Shown: positions 8,883 through 18,134 of the stretch, piece after piece
Position numbering within the stretch: position 1 is the stretch's first letter
Layout: each line of letters opens with the position of its first letter
Origin: Verrucomicrobiota bacterium
GTDB lineage: Bacteria; Verrucomicrobiota; Verrucomicrobiae; Limisphaerales; UBA11358
DNA length: 64,000 nt
Reading direction: 5' to 3'
Assembly (NCBI GenBank): GCA_014860005.1
Contig: JACZKP010000172.1
Location: forward strand, 62,001 to 126,000
Notes under the pieces: model-generated
What the model saw: only the letters and a program-made list of their open reading frames with translations
What the model was told of the DNA's origin: nothing
Databases searched by the model: none
Position numbers and translations under genes: made by a program

Positions 8883-9042
8883 TTTTTGATGGGCTCTTAA
8901 CCATCTTCGCACCGCCGCGTGATCAGATTCTGCCTGCCGCTACTCCAAATTCCAAGACCATCCTTGCCGCCAAAGAGCAGATTGAGTCTAATGACATTAT
9001 CGCCGGTCCAATCGGCGAGCGATCGCTGGAAGCTGCTCAAAC

Positions 9043-10203
9043 ATGCAAACTATGAAAACCACGTCATCTCTGGATCGCCGCGAATTCCTGCGTCTCAGTG
9101 CCTGCCTGATCGGCGGACTGACGTTGCGCCAGCAACGTAGCTGGGCGGCTTCGCAATCGGAAGTTCCCGCTCTTCGCCTGGAACGTCTGTCCACCGGAGC
9201 CAATGTATGCCGATGGTTTCGCTTTCCGCGCCGGGACACAGCGGAGCATTTTAACAACTACATCCCGGAATCGGAAGCGGCGTTCATGGCGGACCTCGGG
9301 CTAAAGCACGTTCGCCTGTGTATCCAACCGCGCGTGTTGATGGAGCGCGACGGCGGCTTGATTGCCGAGCGCGCCCAACAGGTCGAAGCGGCCTTGCGAC
9401 GGTTTCATCGCGCCGGATTGGCCGTCGTGGTGGACATCCACAACGAAGACCGCGACGATGAGTTGAATCCCGAATGGCAGGATGCCTTCGTAAAATTCTG
9501 GTCCGCCTTCGCCGCGCGACTCAGCGCCTTTGACCCGAACCTCACGGTGCTCGAAATCATTAACGAACCGGTATTCCGCGGGCGCGAAGCGGACTGGGAC
9601 ACGCTCAATGCGCGCCTCGCGGCGGCCATCCGCAAAAGCGCGCCGCAGCATACCATCATGACCACCGGTCCAAACTGGGGCGGCATTGATGGGTTGAAGA
9701 AACTCACAGTGCTCCCGGACAAAAATGTCGTTTACTCATTTCATTGCTACGATCCGTTTCCTTTCACGCATCAGGGTGCGACCTGGTCGAGCGATGAGGT
9801 CAAACCCTTGCGCGGCGTGCCGTATCCTTCCAGTCCCGAAGCCGTCGCGCCGCTGCTGCCGGCGTTGGAAGACAAACCTGGCTCGCGGCGGATGCTTGAG
9901 CGCTACGGCAACGAACGCTGGAACAAGGAGAAGCTCGCCGCGCGGTTCAAGGAAGGCATCGAGTGGGGTGCCCGAAATGGCGTGCCGTTGTATTGCGGTG
10001 AATTCGGCGTATTCCCGCCGCACGCCAACCCCGAGCACCGGGCGAATTGGTTTCGCGACTTCGGCGCGGTGCTGGCGGAGCATCGCATCGGCTGGGCCGT
10101 GTGGGGCTGGGACGAAGGCTTCGGCCTCAGCCGACGCTACGTGGACGGCAAGCCGGTGGTGGATCAGGTGGTCGCCCGGGCGTTGGGATTGAAGGCGACC
10201 TGA
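9043..10203 (+). CDS. Secreted glycoside hydrolase family 5 (cellulase-like)
   Basis: The 386-residue protein begins with a twin-arginine-like leader (SLDRREFLRLSACLIGGLTL) and is probably exported. The barrel has GH5 landmarks: LKHVRLCIQPR, VVVDIHNE, the acid/base glutamate in EIINEPVF (Glu175) and the nucleophile in LYCGEFGVF (Glu320), 145 residues apart. It should cleave beta-1,4-linked glucans, mannans or related glycans by a retaining mechanism; the substrate cannot be read from sequence. A second in-frame ATG at 9052 is possible. No carbohydrate-binding module is attached. It is flanked by copies of the TGTAGGAGACGACGT repeat on both sides. Confidence 0.9.
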   Translation: MQTMKTTSSLDRREFLRLSACLIGGLTLRQQRSWAASQSEVPALRLERLSTGANVCRWFRFPRRDTAEHFNNYIPESEAAFMADLGLKHVRLCIQPRVLMERDGGLIAERAQQVEAALRRFHRAGLAVVVDIHNEDRDDELNPEWQDAFVKFWSAFAARLSAFDPNLTVLEIINEPVFRGREADWDTLNARLAAAIRKSAPQHTIMTTGPNWGGIDGLKKLTVLPDKNVVYSFHCYDPFPFTHQGATWSSDEVKPLRGVPYPSSPEAVAPLLPALEDKPGSRRMLERYGNERWNKEKLAARFKEGIEWGARNGVPLYCGEFGVFPPHANPEHRANWFRDFGAVLAEHRIGWAVWGWDEGFGLSRRYVDGKPVVDQVVARALGLKAT

Positions 10204-10229
10204 ATTGCCCGCTAGAAGCCTGTCAAAAA

Positions 10230-10253
10230 TGTAGGAGACGACGTCAGGAGTCC
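10230..10253 (+). repeat. Single copy of the TGTAGGAGACGACGT repeat family
   Basis: The 24-bp unit differs from the right arm of the 8803-8882 pair (minus-strand reading) by one base, and the preceding six bases TCAAAA also match that copy. It sits between the GH5 stop codon and the truncated DUF1501 fragment, so it marks the break point of that gene. Confidence 0.85.
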
Positions 10254-10281
10254 CTCGCAGGCCTCCGCGAAATTGCGAGCG

Positions 10282-10476
10282 TTTATCGCCGGCGGTCGCG
10301 TGCTGGGAAGCTGGCCTGGCCTGACCCGCGACGTGCTGGAAGGCCCCGGTGATCTGCCCGTGACGACCAACTACCGCAACGTGCTCGCGCCCATCCTACG
10401 CCGCCACGGCGCCGCCGAAAAGTTGAACCAGGTGTTTCCCGGGTTCACGCTCGAGGCCCTTCCGCTCTACGGTTAA
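10282..10476 (+). pseudogene. C-terminal remnant of a DUF1501 protein
   Basis: About 64 codons in one frame read as the end of a DUF1501 protein: AGGRVLGSWPGL, then LPVTTNYRNVLAPILRRH and NQVFPGF before the stop at 10474-10476. The intact family member at 15117-16820 shows the corresponding C-terminal pattern (DYRSVLGEVIREHLG, IIPGY). No start codon or N-terminal part is present upstream; a dispersed repeat (10230-10253) lies immediately before it. It is a gene remnant, not a functional small protein. Confidence 0.75.
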
Positions 10477-10496
10477 TTCGCGCACCCAAAGCGGGT

Positions 10497-11879
10497 TCAT
10501 CCCCGTGGCCAGAAGCGCAACCAGAAGCGTTGCGGGGATTGAATCAGGATCTCGCGGAGCAGTTCTTCAAGGCTGGCGGCTTGTGGCTCGTCAAGTTTTC
10601 GCGTGGACGCGAGCGTCACGGCAAACACCGCTGCCGCGGCCACGAAGAAAATGCTGTAGCGATTCCATTCCACTCCCAGCCAGACGGGTGCGCGGTTGCC
10701 CACAGCATCAATGAGCAGTCCCCAAACGATCGGCGCGAAGCCCAGGGCCACGTTGCTGACGACCGAGTAGATGGCAAAGAAATGGTTGCGGCCCATCACG
10801 GGAATGATGGACATGGCGAGCCGGGTGTTGGCCATGCTGACGAGCGCGGCGAGCAGGCCCATGAAGAATTGCAGCGCCAGCACGCCCGCGAGGGCGGTGG
10901 GAAATAATCGGCCAGAAAGCGCAAGCCAGCCCGCCAACACCGCGATCCATGCGGCTGAGGCAAAACTCAATACGGGTTTGCTGCCCAACCGGTCGAGCTG
11001 CGAGCCAAGAAACCACAGGCTGCTCCAGCCGCCGATAAACGCGGCGGAACTCACGAGCAGAATCCTCCCCTCGGACATGCCGCCCTCCGACTTCAGAAAC
11101 GCCACCGTAAACGCGGAGATGCCGCCATAGGCGACCGACCAGGCGACTACCGTGTGGAGCAGCTTGCGAAATGGCGCGTAGCGGGCCATCTCCAGCCACG
11201 GCACGCGCGTGGTCGAGACGTGCGGCTCCTCCGGCGGTTTAACGTCGGGTATCCGTTTCAGAAAGACCAGACTCAGGGTGCCCATGATGCCGCTGAAGGC
11301 GAAGAGCGCGGCAAACTGCCAGGGATAGGTAGGTCCCGCCAGCGTGCCTGCCGCCACCAGGAAGGCCACAAAGCTGGCCAGATTCTGGACGACCGCATCG
11401 CGCACCAGATATTTGCCGCGCATGGCCGGTGGAACGAGCGCGGTGATCCACGGCAACCAGGCACAACTGGAGATACCGCGCGAAAGATTGAACCCAAACA
11501 ACAGCACCAACAACAACGCCAACCGATTGCGCGGGTCCAGCAGCCCGCCGGTGAGGGGTACCAGCGCAATGATGAAGATGAACATGACGCGCATGCTCCA
11601 GCCCGCCAGCACGAAACGCCGGTAGCCAATGCGGTTGATATGGCTGGCGGCGGGGATCTGGAAGATCACCAGGAGTGGCATCATTCCCGCTATGATGCCG
11701 ATTACAGTCGCACTCGCCCCAAGAGACTTGGCGTATAGTATCATCGGTCCGGCGAGAATGACCTGAAAGGAGAGCGCGTTGAATGTGGCAAACAAGAATG
11801 CATTATGCAGCCCGGGCGGAAAATGCGCTTTCCCGTCAGCTCGCGGCTCAGACTCGGATGCTGGTGTTGACTCGGTCAT
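10497..11879 (-). CDS. MFS transporter
   Basis: From ATG 11879 (MTESTPASE...) the product has 460 residues with about 12 hydrophobic helices. The loop between helices 2 and 3 (SHINRIGYRRFVLAGW) fits the major facilitator G-x-x-x-D/R-x-G-R/K-R pattern loosely. A longer frame opens at 11960, but its extra 27 residues read as untranslated leader. The second half contains SQLDRLGSKPVLSF, the matching loop after helix 8. It should move a small solute across the inner membrane; the substrate is not evident. It is divergent from the DUF1800 gene, and a 224-bp region between them carries both promoters. Confidence 0.85.
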   Translation of the reverse strand: MTESTPASESEPRADGKAHFPPGLHNAFLFATFNALSFQVILAGPMILYAKSLGASATVIGIIAGMMPLLVIFQIPAASHINRIGYRRFVLAGWSMRVMFIFIIALVPLTGGLLDPRNRLALLLVLLFGFNLSRGISSCAWLPWITALVPPAMRGKYLVRDAVVQNLASFVAFLVAAGTLAGPTYPWQFAALFAFSGIMGTLSLVFLKRIPDVKPPEEPHVSTTRVPWLEMARYAPFRKLLHTVVAWSVAYGGISAFTVAFLKSEGGMSEGRILLVSSAAFIGGWSSLWFLGSQLDRLGSKPVLSFASAAWIAVLAGWLALSGRLFPTALAGVLALQFFMGLLAALVSMANTRLAMSIIPVMGRNHFFAIYSVVSNVALGFAPIVWGLLIDAVGNRAPVWLGVEWNRYSIFFVAAAAVFAVTLASTRKLDEPQAASLEELLREILIQSPQRFWLRFWPRG

Positions 11880-12103
11880 TGGATTGCCCCGCGGCCATGG
11901 CCACGAATGCCCCGAAACTATCCAGACCTTGGGCGGAACTTGTCCAGCCGAATTGGACACACCTTGGCGGCGATGGTGCGGTCAGCCCGCCCGCCACCAT
12001 TCCGGAGACCAGCCTTTATTCACCAAAGCTGAATCTGTGATTTAACCGGGCAACTTGACAGTTGCCTGAAACCAACAGATTCTCACCCATCACGTATCAC
12101 TCT

Positions 12104-15100
12104 ATGAGCCTTAGGCGCGTATTCGTTTTGTGTCTGGCGGCCCTCCTCAACCCAATCCCCGTCTCCTCGTTACTGGCTTTCGACCCGCCGCCGCCGGTAA
12201 TCACGGGCATTCACGCCTCGGACGGCCAGCGCAACCTGCGCTTCACCCCGTATCCCGGAGCGCAAGCCTACACGTTCTACAGCGCCGCCAGTCCGGCGGG
12301 GCCGTTCACCCCGGACACAAATTTTTTTCTGGCCCCGTACATCACCGGTTATACGACCATTCCAACCACCAACGGCAGCATGGTGGTCACCAACTATGCG
12401 TATGAGTGGCGCACTACGAACGCCGCTGTGCCCAACGCCTTCTACCAGATCGGGGTCACGCCTTTGAGTCGCGACGCGGTTCTGACCGCCACGGTGTTGC
12501 ATCGCCTGGCGTACGGTCCCACACCGGACGAATTGGAGCGGGTGACAACCATCGGTCCGCATGCGTACATAGAGGAGCAGTTGAACATGGAAGGGATTCC
12601 CGAAAACTCACACGAATATATTGCTGAAACCACCAACGCCATTCCATCGGACCCGACTCCCGCCTGGAGTTACATCAGCGTGACGGGCCGTCTTTCGGGA
12701 ACCACGTTCTACCTCTACCTCACCCAGCCAACGGAGGTGCTCATTGATGACCTCGAATTGCGCCCGATTTTCGTGACGGACGGCGCAACTTCTTACGGCA
12801 CGAATCTGCTCGTTAACGGCGACTTTGAATCGGCACTCACTCCGGCGTGGACTGTCAGTGGCACGACTGCCGGTTCCGCGATCACCGGCGCATCCGCCCA
12901 TTCCGGCAGCGGGGCACTCCGTTTGGTTTCCAGTGCGTCCGGCTCCACCACCGCCGACAATATCCGCCAATCGCTCACCACCACACTGAGCAATAATGCG
13001 CCAGTGATTCTCAGTTACTGGTATCTGCCGAGCACCAGCAGCAGCCGATTAACCGTGCGGCTGTCCGGGAGTGGCTTGATCAGTTCGGCGGGCAATGTTC
13101 CCGCGCCGCCCACCTGGATATATGCCACTGCCACCGGCACGTCCACGTCCACGCCGCAGATTTACATTTACCTTTCCGGCGCGGGTGAAGCTTACGTGGA
13201 CGATCTCAAGCTGGTTGCAGGCAGCGCGCCGGAAGCCGGCCCGAATCTGGTGCAGAACGGTGATTTTGAATCGCCGCTCGACACCACTTGGACCGCCTCC
13301 AGGGACTTCACGAATTCGACCCTCAGTACCACCGTCGCACGTTCCGGCAACAGCAGTTTGCGGCTAATCGCCACGGCTTCCGGCGGCGGCAACAATGATT
13401 CCTTGCAACAAATCATCACGCCAGCAGTGGTCAGTGGCCAGACGTACACCGTGAGCTACTGGTATCTGCCTTCAGCCAATCGCACCCTTACCGTGAGGTT
13501 GAGCGGCAGTGCGTTGAGCAGCACGCCCGACCGCACCCCCGCTGGCCTCTACCGTCGGTTGAACGACGGGCAGGCGGCCATCGCCGATTACCGTGCGTGG
13601 TTCTGTCTCCATGCGGTGAATTCGCCCCGCCAGCTTTTTGAAGTTCTATCACAATTCTGGGAAAACCATTTTGTCACGCAATACGCCAAGAGCCGGGACT
13701 ATCTCCAGGGCCGGGGCTATGACAGCACTCGGGCAGGCGTGCTCGCCACCGAATGGGAGTTTCGCGAGATGACTAAATGGCGCAATGTCATGCTCAACCC
13801 GCAGGGCACATTCTACGACCTGCTGAAGATCAGCGCCGAGAGCCCGGCGATGATCGTGTACCTCGACACAGTCAACAGTCGCGGTAACGGGACCAGAATT
13901 GCCAATGAAAACTACGCGCGCGAGTTGCTCGAATTGTTCACCTTCGGCGTGGATAACGGCTACGACCAAAATGACATCGTGCTCCTGTCCCGGGCGTGGA
14001 CTGGCTGGTCCGTGGAGTTGGTGGATGCGCCCGACATGGACAACCCGTTCGCGCTTCCTTCGGTGACTTATTACCCAAACACCAACAGCACCTCGAAGGC
14101 GAACACGGTTGGGGTCTGGACGTTCAACTTCAAATCCGGGAATCACGGCACAAATCGCGGTGCGCTGTTTGCGGGCCGGACCGTGCCGGCGCGCTTCGGG
14201 CCGCCTTGGGCCGGCCGGAATTATCAACTCACCCTGCCCGCCCGGACGGGCACCAACGGAATTATGGATGGCTACGACGTGATCGCCCATCTGGCGGATC
14301 AGCCGTTCACCCAGGAATATCTCAGCATCAAGTTGTGCCGCCTGTTCGTGCATGATGATTTCCCCAATCCCAGCACCACGCCCGGCCAGCCGGAATACGA
14401 TTTTTACGATTACACGAATCCCAACCTGTCACCCGAGGCAGCCCTCGTGCATCAATGCATGCTGGCGTGGGAAAACAGTTCGCCGAAGGGCAACCTGCGC
14501 GCAGTGCTCAACACCATCTTCAATTCGGACCTGTTCCGCAGCCACACTGCTGCGGCGCAGAAGGTGAAAACGCCCCTGGAGTTTGTGGCCAGCAGCGTTC
14601 GCGCGTTACGCTCGATCAATGCGGATGGCACCGCCACCGCCAGCACGGATGGCTTCTCCTTTGCCACGCCGCTGAACCGCATGGGCGCGATGGCGTTGTT
14701 TGATCGCGGCGATCCTGATGGTTATCCCGAATCCGGCCCTCCCTGGATCAGCGCCGGCACGCTGGTGGAACGTATCCGTTACGCCCAGGCATTCTGTAAT
14801 GCCGGCACCGGCGACGACGCGGGCAGTCATGTGTGCGATCCTGTCGCTCTGCTGAAGAAGAAGCTGTCGTCGGGCAATTGGAGCAATGCTGGTGCGGTCG
14901 CCGATTACTTCCTCGGCATCCTGTATCCTGGCGAAGGGCAGGCCAATCTGGCGCTGTATCGTCAGGCCGCCATGGACTTTCTCAACACCGCCGACAACGG
15001 CACGACCGTCTCCCTCTTCAGCAGTCTGGGCAACACCTCGACCACCTACGATACCCGGGTGCGTGGCATGGTCGCCATGCTGATGGCCTTTCAACGTTTC

Positions 15101-15112
15101 CAAGAGCAATAA
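12104..15112 (+). CDS. DUF1800 family secreted protein with inserted jelly-roll modules
   Basis: The start at ATG 12104 gives MSLRRVFVLCLAALL, a signal peptide, and 1002 residues; the TTG at 12062 would add an unlikely leader. After a short beta domain, the DUF1800 motif starts at VLHRLAYGPTPDELERV (~residue 130) but is interrupted from ~185 to ~480. The insert holds a half module (ending VLIDDLELRP), a full module starting NLLVNGDFES and ending AYVDDLKLV, and a second start NLVQNGDFES whose end is missing. DUF1800 then resumes at LNDGQAAIADYRAW, SQFWENHFV and YARELLELFTFG. DUF1800 proteins are exported, of unknown biochemistry, and usually paired with DUF1501, as here four bases downstream. 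Confidence 0.88.
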   Translation: MSLRRVFVLCLAALLNPIPVSSLLAFDPPPPVITGIHASDGQRNLRFTPYPGAQAYTFYSAASPAGPFTPDTNFFLAPYITGYTTIPTTNGSMVVTNYAYEWRTTNAAVPNAFYQIGVTPLSRDAVLTATVLHRLAYGPTPDELERVTTIGPHAYIEEQLNMEGIPENSHEYIAETTNAIPSDPTPAWSYISVTGRLSGTTFYLYLTQPTEVLIDDLELRPIFVTDGATSYGTNLLVNGDFESALTPAWTVSGTTAGSAITGASAHSGSGALRLVSSASGSTTADNIRQSLTTTLSNNAPVILSYWYLPSTSSSRLTVRLSGSGLISSAGNVPAPPTWIYATATGTSTSTPQIYIYLSGAGEAYVDDLKLVAGSAPEAGPNLVQNGDFESPLDTTWTASRDFTNSTLSTTVARSGNSSLRLIATASGGGNNDSLQQIITPAVVSGQTYTVSYWYLPSANRTLTVRLSGSALSSTPDRTPAGLYRRLNDGQAAIADYRAWFCLHAVNSPRQLFEVLSQFWENHFVTQYAKSRDYLQGRGYDSTRAGVLATEWEFREMTKWRNVMLNPQGTFYDLLKISAESPAMIVYLDTVNSRGNGTRIANENYARELLELFTFGVDNGYDQNDIVLLSRAWTGWSVELVDAPDMDNPFALPSVTYYPNTNSTSKANTVGVWTFNFKSGNHGTNRGALFAGRTVPARFGPPWAGRNYQLTLPARTGTNGIMDGYDVIAHLADQPFTQEYLSIKLCRLFVHDDFPNPSTTPGQPEYDFYDYTNPNLSPEAALVHQCMLAWENSSPKGNLRAVLNTIFNSDLFRSHTAAAQKVKTPLEFVASSVRALRSINADGTATASTDGFSFATPLNRMGAMALFDRGDPDGYPESGPPWISAGTLVERIRYAQAFCNAGTGDDAGSHVCDPVALLKKKLSSGNWSNAGAVADYFLGILYPGEGQANLALYRQAAMDFLNTADNGTTVSLFSSLGNTSTTYDTRVRGMVAMLMAFQRFQEQ

Positions 15113-15116
15113 TCTT

Positions 15117-16820
15117 ATGCAGCACTTCCACGTTCTCACCCGCCGCTCGTTCCTGAGCCAGTCGTTCAAGACGAGCCTGGCGGTCGCGTTGTCCACGCTG
15201 GTGGACATTCCGTTCGTCATGAAACGCGCCCTCGCCGAGGGCAGCATCGGTGTGAATGGAAAGAAAATCCTTTTCATCTGGCTGCGCGGCGCCAATGACG
15301 CCCTCAATTCGGTGGCGCCCATCGAAGACAGCGCCTACGCTACGATTCGCCCGACCATCGGCATCACCAAAGATCCGGGCGTGACGGCGGATTACTACTC
15401 CCAGACCGGATCGTGCTTTGACGCAACCCAGTTCGGTAATCCGGCCTTCGCGCCGCGTTCCTCCGCGGACGATACCTACAGCTACGCGCGCGGGCTGCGA
15501 CTCGGCAATGGTTTCGCCGCGCTGCATCCGTCACTCAAGTTTCTCGCGCCGGTGTATAACGCCGGCGATCTGGCGTTGGTCCACCGCGTCGCTTACCCGA
15601 AGCAATCCCGTTCGCATTTCGATTCGCAGAATTACTGGGAGAATGGCAACCCGCACAACAACCTCTCCAAGGACGGCATCTTCTACCGGGCCATCGTCGA
15701 GTCCGGCCTGGCAAACACCGCGCCGCTCACCGGCATTTCCATTCAATCGTCGCTGCCGTTAATTCTGCGCGGCTCGGCGGCGGCGATGACGAACCTGACC
15801 AATCCGACCCGCTACGACCTGCTCGGCGTGCCCACCCCGGCGGGCGATCTGAAAGCGGCCAACGCGATTTCCGTAGCCAATTTTCATCCATTCCCCGCCA
15901 AGCGCAGCCGTGAGTTGCTCGATTTGCAGTACGAAAACATGACCAACACGCTGCGCATTTTCGCCAACATTGATTTCTCCGAGAACAGCAACATCTTCCG
16001 CGATGACACCGTGACCGATACCGATCAAGAATGGCACGACGGCACCGCTCCGGCCGCCGGCGGTTCCAACCGCGGCTATTATCTCTTCCCCACCACCATC
16101 AACAAAAACGGCGGCTACCTGCGGCCCGGCGGCGCGACCAACGTCAACAAACAAGTCATCGCCACCAATCACCACGGCTTCTTTGGCAACCTCAAGGCCG
16201 CCGCCATGATTCTCAACAAAACCGACGCCATCATCGCCGGCACTGAGCTGGGCGGATTCGACACGCATCAGAATCAAGGCGGAGCCGCCGGCACCCACGC
16301 AAACCTCCAACGCGTCATCGGCTGGTCCATGTATGCCGTGCGGAAGTACTTTCAAAACTACGCGGACAAGGCGACCTGGGATAACACCATCGTCATCACG
16401 CTTTCCGAGTTTGGCCGCACGGCCGTGGAAAACGGTGACAGCGGCACGGATCACGCCGAAGCAGGTGTGATGTTTTTGGGCGGCGGCGGCATCAAGGGCT
16501 ACGGCAAGGGCAACGCTTCCGGCGTCTTCGGTTGCAGTCCCTCCGAGGCCCTCGCGTGGCAACCCGGCCCGCGCACCACTAATCTTGCCACCTGCGGCAC
16601 CATGTTCGCCGCCAATCCCAATGTCGCCTCCGGCTATCTGCGTCGCTCCTGTGATTACCGTTCCGTGCTGGGCGAAGTCATCCGCGAGCACCTCGGCGCC
16701 ACTCAGGCTCAATTAGGGCGCATCATTCCTGGCTATGCCAATCCCGGCGAGAACCTGCTCGCTGGCGGCATCTCCAGCGTGGACGGCGTCCAGATTCGCG
16801 GTGAAGTCGGCATCTTGTGA
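15117..16820 (+). CDS. DUF1501 family secreted protein (sulfatase-like fold)
   Basis: The 567-residue protein starts at ATG 15117, four bases after the DUF1800 stop, so the pair is almost certainly one transcript. Its N-terminus has a twin-arginine-type leader (LTRRSFLSQSFKTSLAVALS). DUF1501 landmarks follow: LFIWLRGANDALNSV, LHPSLKFLAPVYNAGDLALVHRV, a GGFDTHQNQ motif and TLSEFGRTAVENGDSGTDH, which resemble metal-binding motifs of the alkaline-phosphatase superfamily. The DUF1800/DUF1501 pair is widespread in Planctomycetes and Verrucomicrobia; its role is not established. The C-terminus is complete (YRSVLGEVIREHLG). Confidence 0.92.
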   Translation: MQHFHVLTRRSFLSQSFKTSLAVALSTLVDIPFVMKRALAEGSIGVNGKKILFIWLRGANDALNSVAPIEDSAYATIRPTIGITKDPGVTADYYSQTGSCFDATQFGNPAFAPRSSADDTYSYARGLRLGNGFAALHPSLKFLAPVYNAGDLALVHRVAYPKQSRSHFDSQNYWENGNPHNNLSKDGIFYRAIVESGLANTAPLTGISIQSSLPLILRGSAAAMTNLTNPTRYDLLGVPTPAGDLKAANAISVANFHPFPAKRSRELLDLQYENMTNTLRIFANIDFSENSNIFRDDTVTDTDQEWHDGTAPAAGGSNRGYYLFPTTINKNGGYLRPGGATNVNKQVIATNHHGFFGNLKAAAMILNKTDAIIAGTELGGFDTHQNQGGAAGTHANLQRVIGWSMYAVRKYFQNYADKATWDNTIVITLSEFGRTAVENGDSGTDHAEAGVMFLGGGGIKGYGKGNASGVFGCSPSEALAWQPGPRTTNLATCGTMFAANPNVASGYLRRSCDYRSVLGEVIREHLGATQAQLGRIIPGYANPGENLLAGGISSVDGVQIRGEVGIL

Positions 16821-16884
16821 GAATGCCGGGACTTACGATCCTGCTGCGTTGACAAGCCGTTGGATTGTCCGTTATCTCGCCGCC

Positions 16885-17871
16885 ATGCCATTTCATTTAC
16901 CGCGTAGGAAGTTTCAAGCTGTTACACCTCCGCCCGCTGGAGGCTGTGCCAGCTCCCACTTGCGTCTGCAACACGGCACCACAATTGTGCTTACAGCGAT
17001 GTTGTTCTTCCTTCGCGCGGAAGCCGCCTTTGTCACGAACACCCCTTCCGCCGACGCCTCGCTCATGGAAGTTGCGCCCAACAACAACAACGGCGCCCAG
17101 GCGTTCGTGCTCTCCGGTCGCACTCAGAATGGTCCGCGCGTGCGCGCCCTCTACCAATTTGACCTCACCAACCTGCCCACCAACGCCACCGTGCTTTCCG
17201 TCACGCTTGAACTGCATGTGACCGGTCAACCCATTGACGGCCTGGCCAATGCCCCGTTCGGTTTGCATCGGATGCTTCGTCCGTGGGGCGAGGGCGACAA
17301 GAATCCGATCAGCCCGCCCGGACAAGGCCTGCCGGCCAGTCCCGGCGAAGTCACCTGGCTGCACAGTTTCCATCCCACCAACGCCTGGACCGTTCCGGGA
17401 GGCGCAGCGGGGGAGGATTACTATGGCTTCGAGAGCGCGTTTCAATTCATCTACGGCATCGGCGAATCGCCTTACCGTTTTGAATCCACCACCGAACTGG
17501 TCACCGACGTGCAGGGCTGGGTGAACAATCCGGCAGCCAATTTTGGCTGGATGCTGATCTGCGCGGAGGAAGAAACCATCTTCACCGGGCGACGGTTCAA
17601 CTCGCGCGAAGATATGAACGCTCCACCCACCCTCGAAATTGAGTATCTTGTCCCGCCGCGGATTGAAGCGATCACGCGCGATGCAGCCCAAGTGCAATTT
17701 AGTTTCATCACCTGGCCCGGCCAGTCTTACACGGTGGAAGTTCGTGACTCGCCCATGACCGGTTCATGGCAAACCTTGACCAACGTCGGCACCGCCGCCG
17801 CGAGCGCACCGGTCGTCATCACCGACACCATCACGCAGCCACAAAGGTTCTACCGCGTGGTGAGCTACTGA
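16885..17871 (+). CDS. Secreted DNRLRE-type beta-sandwich protein
   Basis: From ATG 16885 the product has 328 residues; the open frame extends upstream into the DUF1501 gene but no better start exists. After a signal-like segment (TTIVLTAMLFFLRAEA), a domain with PSADASLMEVAPNNNNGAQ, RALYQFDLTNLPTNATV and LELHVTG matches the DNRLRE pattern seen in carbohydrate-associated surface proteins. A C-terminal module (from VQFSFITWPGQSYTVEVRDS to FYRVVSY) is the same type as in the 3215 gene. It probably follows DUF1800/DUF1501 as a third operon gene, 64 bp downstream. The last ~35 codons and the following ~170 bp are duplicated at 23007-23293. Confidence 0.8.
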   Translation: MPFHLPRRKFQAVTPPPAGGCASSHLRLQHGTTIVLTAMLFFLRAEAAFVTNTPSADASLMEVAPNNNNGAQAFVLSGRTQNGPRVRALYQFDLTNLPTNATVLSVTLELHVTGQPIDGLANAPFGLHRMLRPWGEGDKNPISPPGQGLPASPGEVTWLHSFHPTNAWTVPGGAAGEDYYGFESAFQFIYGIGESPYRFESTTELVTDVQGWVNNPAANFGWMLICAEEETIFTGRRFNSREDMNAPPTLEIEYLVPPRIEAITRDAAQVQFSFITWPGQSYTVEVRDSPMTGSWQTLTNVGTAAASAPVVITDTITQPQRFYRVVSY

Positions 17872-18043
17872 GCCGGACATAACCCAGCCTCTGTAGCCGC
17901 CAACTTCAGGAGGCGGATCGCGATGACTGCCTCTTCCTGCGCCTCCGTACGCCGACGGCTGCAAATTGTTCCAATTCCTTGCGGATGCGGTCTTCCTCTC
18001 ATTAACACCTGGCATTAGCCAGGTACCGGGAGCGGTTTTAACG
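17767..18043 (+). repeat. Long direct repeat, left copy
   Basis: This stretch matches 23007-23293 on the same strand. The left copy contains the final ~35 codons of the DNRLRE-type gene, its stop codon and ~170 bp of downstream DNA. That downstream DNA includes a small hairpin (CCGCC...GGCGG near 17900). The copies are near identical over ~130 bp at the stop codon and diverge moderately later, with a 10-bp net length difference. The two copies bracket the minus-strand CotH gene. The 263-bp gap 17872-18134 holds nothing else. Confidence 0.88.
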
Positions 18044-18134
18044 CCGGGCTGCCTTTGGCATGAAATCGCTGAGTCGGACGTCATCGTCGCGAACTCCAAC
18101 TCGCAGGGAAACGCCAGGCCCATCGAGAAACAGG

